The translations under genes and the position numbers were made by a program. Of a stretch of DNA of 5,243 nucleotides, positions 4,669-5,243 are shown piece by piece. The first letter of the stretch is position 1. Each line of letters opens with the position of its first letter. The stretch is from contig BEII01000156.1 in assembly GCA_002898935.1 (NCBI GenBank), positions 1 through 5,243 of the forward strand, read 5' to 3'. This stretch comes from a bacterium HR32. Its GTDB lineage: Bacteria > Sysuimicrobiota > Sysuimicrobiia > Sysuimicrobiales > Sysuimicrobiaceae. A model generated the notes under the pieces. That model was not told the origin of the DNA. It saw only the letters and a list, made by a program, of their open reading frames with translations, and ran no database searches.

Positions 4669-4868
4669 ACCTAGCCCTGCTAGAGGCGCTCCACGGCTGG
4701 GCCTGGCGCCACCGTCCGGAAGAGCTCCAGGCCACATGCACGCTATGCCGCGCCTGCCTGGCCTGGCCTTACGCTGCCGCCCTCGACCAGGTCCTACGCG
4801 ACCTCGCCGCCCACCTCAGGCGATGCTACCGCCTCCACTCCGCCGACGACCAGCCCACGCCCCCTTGA
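4656..4868 (+). CDS. Small Cys/His protein, possible zinc finger (70 aa)
   Basis: It starts at ATG 4656; ATG 4572 is in the same frame but adds 28 Arg/Pro-rich residues over DNA better explained by the zinc-ribbon frame. No ribosome binding site precedes either. The protein begins MDRVDLALLEALHGWAWRHR, then CTLCRAC (C28, C31, C34) and AAHLRRC (H53, C57), giving C-x2-C-x21-H-x3-C, a plausible zinc-binding finger. The tail (62-70) is polar and Pro-rich. Codons end mainly in C like the other rightward genes. Its ATG overlaps the stop of the zinc-ribbon frame at 4668 by 13 bases. Small zinc-finger proteins of this kind are common in phage regulatory regions, often of unknown role; I cannot assign a function. 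Confidence 0.65.
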   Translation: MDRVDLALLEALHGWAWRHRPEELQATCTLCRACLAWPYAAALDQVLRDLAAHLRRCYRLHSADDQPTPP

Positions 4869-5058
4869 CGTCCCCCCGGACCACGCCCCACCTCCGCCTC
4901 GCGCGGCTTGCTCCGCGGCGGCCATACCTCCTCGGGTCGCACCGGTCCAGCCTCTCGCCCAGGCACCCGCCGCGGGTCCGGCGGCACCCCCAACGCCTTG
5001 TGCCACCGCGCCCCACCACTGCTCCCGTGCGGAACCTCTGCCATCACCGCCACCCCCA

Positions 5059-5243
5059 ATGCGCCTAGTGGACCTCACCACCCAGCTTACACCAGCCGCC
5101 CCTTACACCACCCGCGCCCCCTCCGACATCACCACCCTAGTGTGGCACCACACCGCCGGCCCAGCACACCAGCCCGCAGCGGATATCCACCGCTACCACA
5201 TCGCCAAAGGTTGGCGCGGCATCGCATACCACTACCTCATCCA
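5059..5243 (+). CDS. N-acetylmuramoyl-L-alanine amidase / PGRP-domain protein, N-terminal part (runs off right edge)
   Basis: The first 61 residues match the start of a type-2 amidase (peptidoglycan-recognition) domain: MRLVDLTTQL, then ITTLVWHHTAG (24-34), then ADIHRYHIAKGWRGIAYHYL (41-60). In this family the His of the HHTAG motif (His30) binds the catalytic zinc, and the Tyr in AYHYL corresponds to the conserved Tyr of T7 lysozyme. These enzymes cut the bond between MurNAc and L-Ala in peptidoglycan, so this is a candidate endolysin or virion-entry enzyme. There is no signal peptide; a phage enzyme would need a holin or membrane disruption to reach the wall. ATG 5059 fits the family's usual start, but no ribosome binding site precedes it; GTG 5068 is the in-frame alternative. 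The second zinc ligands lie beyond the edge. Confidence 0.87.
   Translation, partial: MRLVDLTTQLTPAAPYTTRAPSDITTLVWHHTAGPAHQPAADIHRYHIAKGWRGIAYHYLI

Noticed and set aside
4469..5068. A 199-residue plus-strand open frame
   Set aside because: It is Pro/Arg/His-rich throughout, begins inside a hairpin, and conflicts with the better 70-residue protein and the amidase start.

Overview
The window is a very GC-rich stretch (well above 65% GC by eye) from what looks like a bacterial virus or prophage. GTG starts, strong GGAGG-type ribosome binding sites, tight gene spacing and no host housekeeping gene all point that way. The host cannot be named from the sequence. A high-GC, possibly thermophilic bacterium is a guess based only on composition.

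Layout. Two gene clusters diverge from a short intergenic region at about 2751-2852. Leftward (minus strand, in order of transcription) lie a small helical repeat protein (2310-2750), a 326-residue protein with two similar beta-rich halves that I read as a double jelly-roll major capsid protein (1291-2271), a 316-residue proline-rich and beta-rich protein that may be another virion component (328-1278), a 71-residue protein (86-301), and the start of another gene running off the left edge. This is probably a virion structure cluster. Rightward (plus strand) lie an AbrB/MazE-like DNA-binding protein (2853-3170), a ParB-like protein with an extra C-terminal zinc ribbon (3010-3804), a winged-helix DNA-binding protein (3797-4177), a roughly 365-base block of stacked perfect hairpins (4188-4552), a small Cys/His protein (4656-4868), and the start of an N-acetylmuramoyl-L-alanine amidase / peptidoglycan-recognition domain (5059 onward).

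Working picture (inference). The right cluster would handle regulation, maintenance or replication, and lysis; the left cluster would build the particle. If the capsid call is right, this is a tailless, probably membrane-containing double jelly-roll virus rather than a tailed phage. No packaging ATPase, integrase, ParA or tail gene is seen in the window, so the lineage is not settled.

Most unusual points: the visible internal duplication of the capsid candidate; the hairpin block at 4188-4552, which matches no RNA family I recognise; the 161-base out-of-phase overlap of the AbrB-like and parB-like genes; and a strand-composition bias that stays the same on both sides of the divergence (minus genes use G-ending codons, plus genes C-ending codons).
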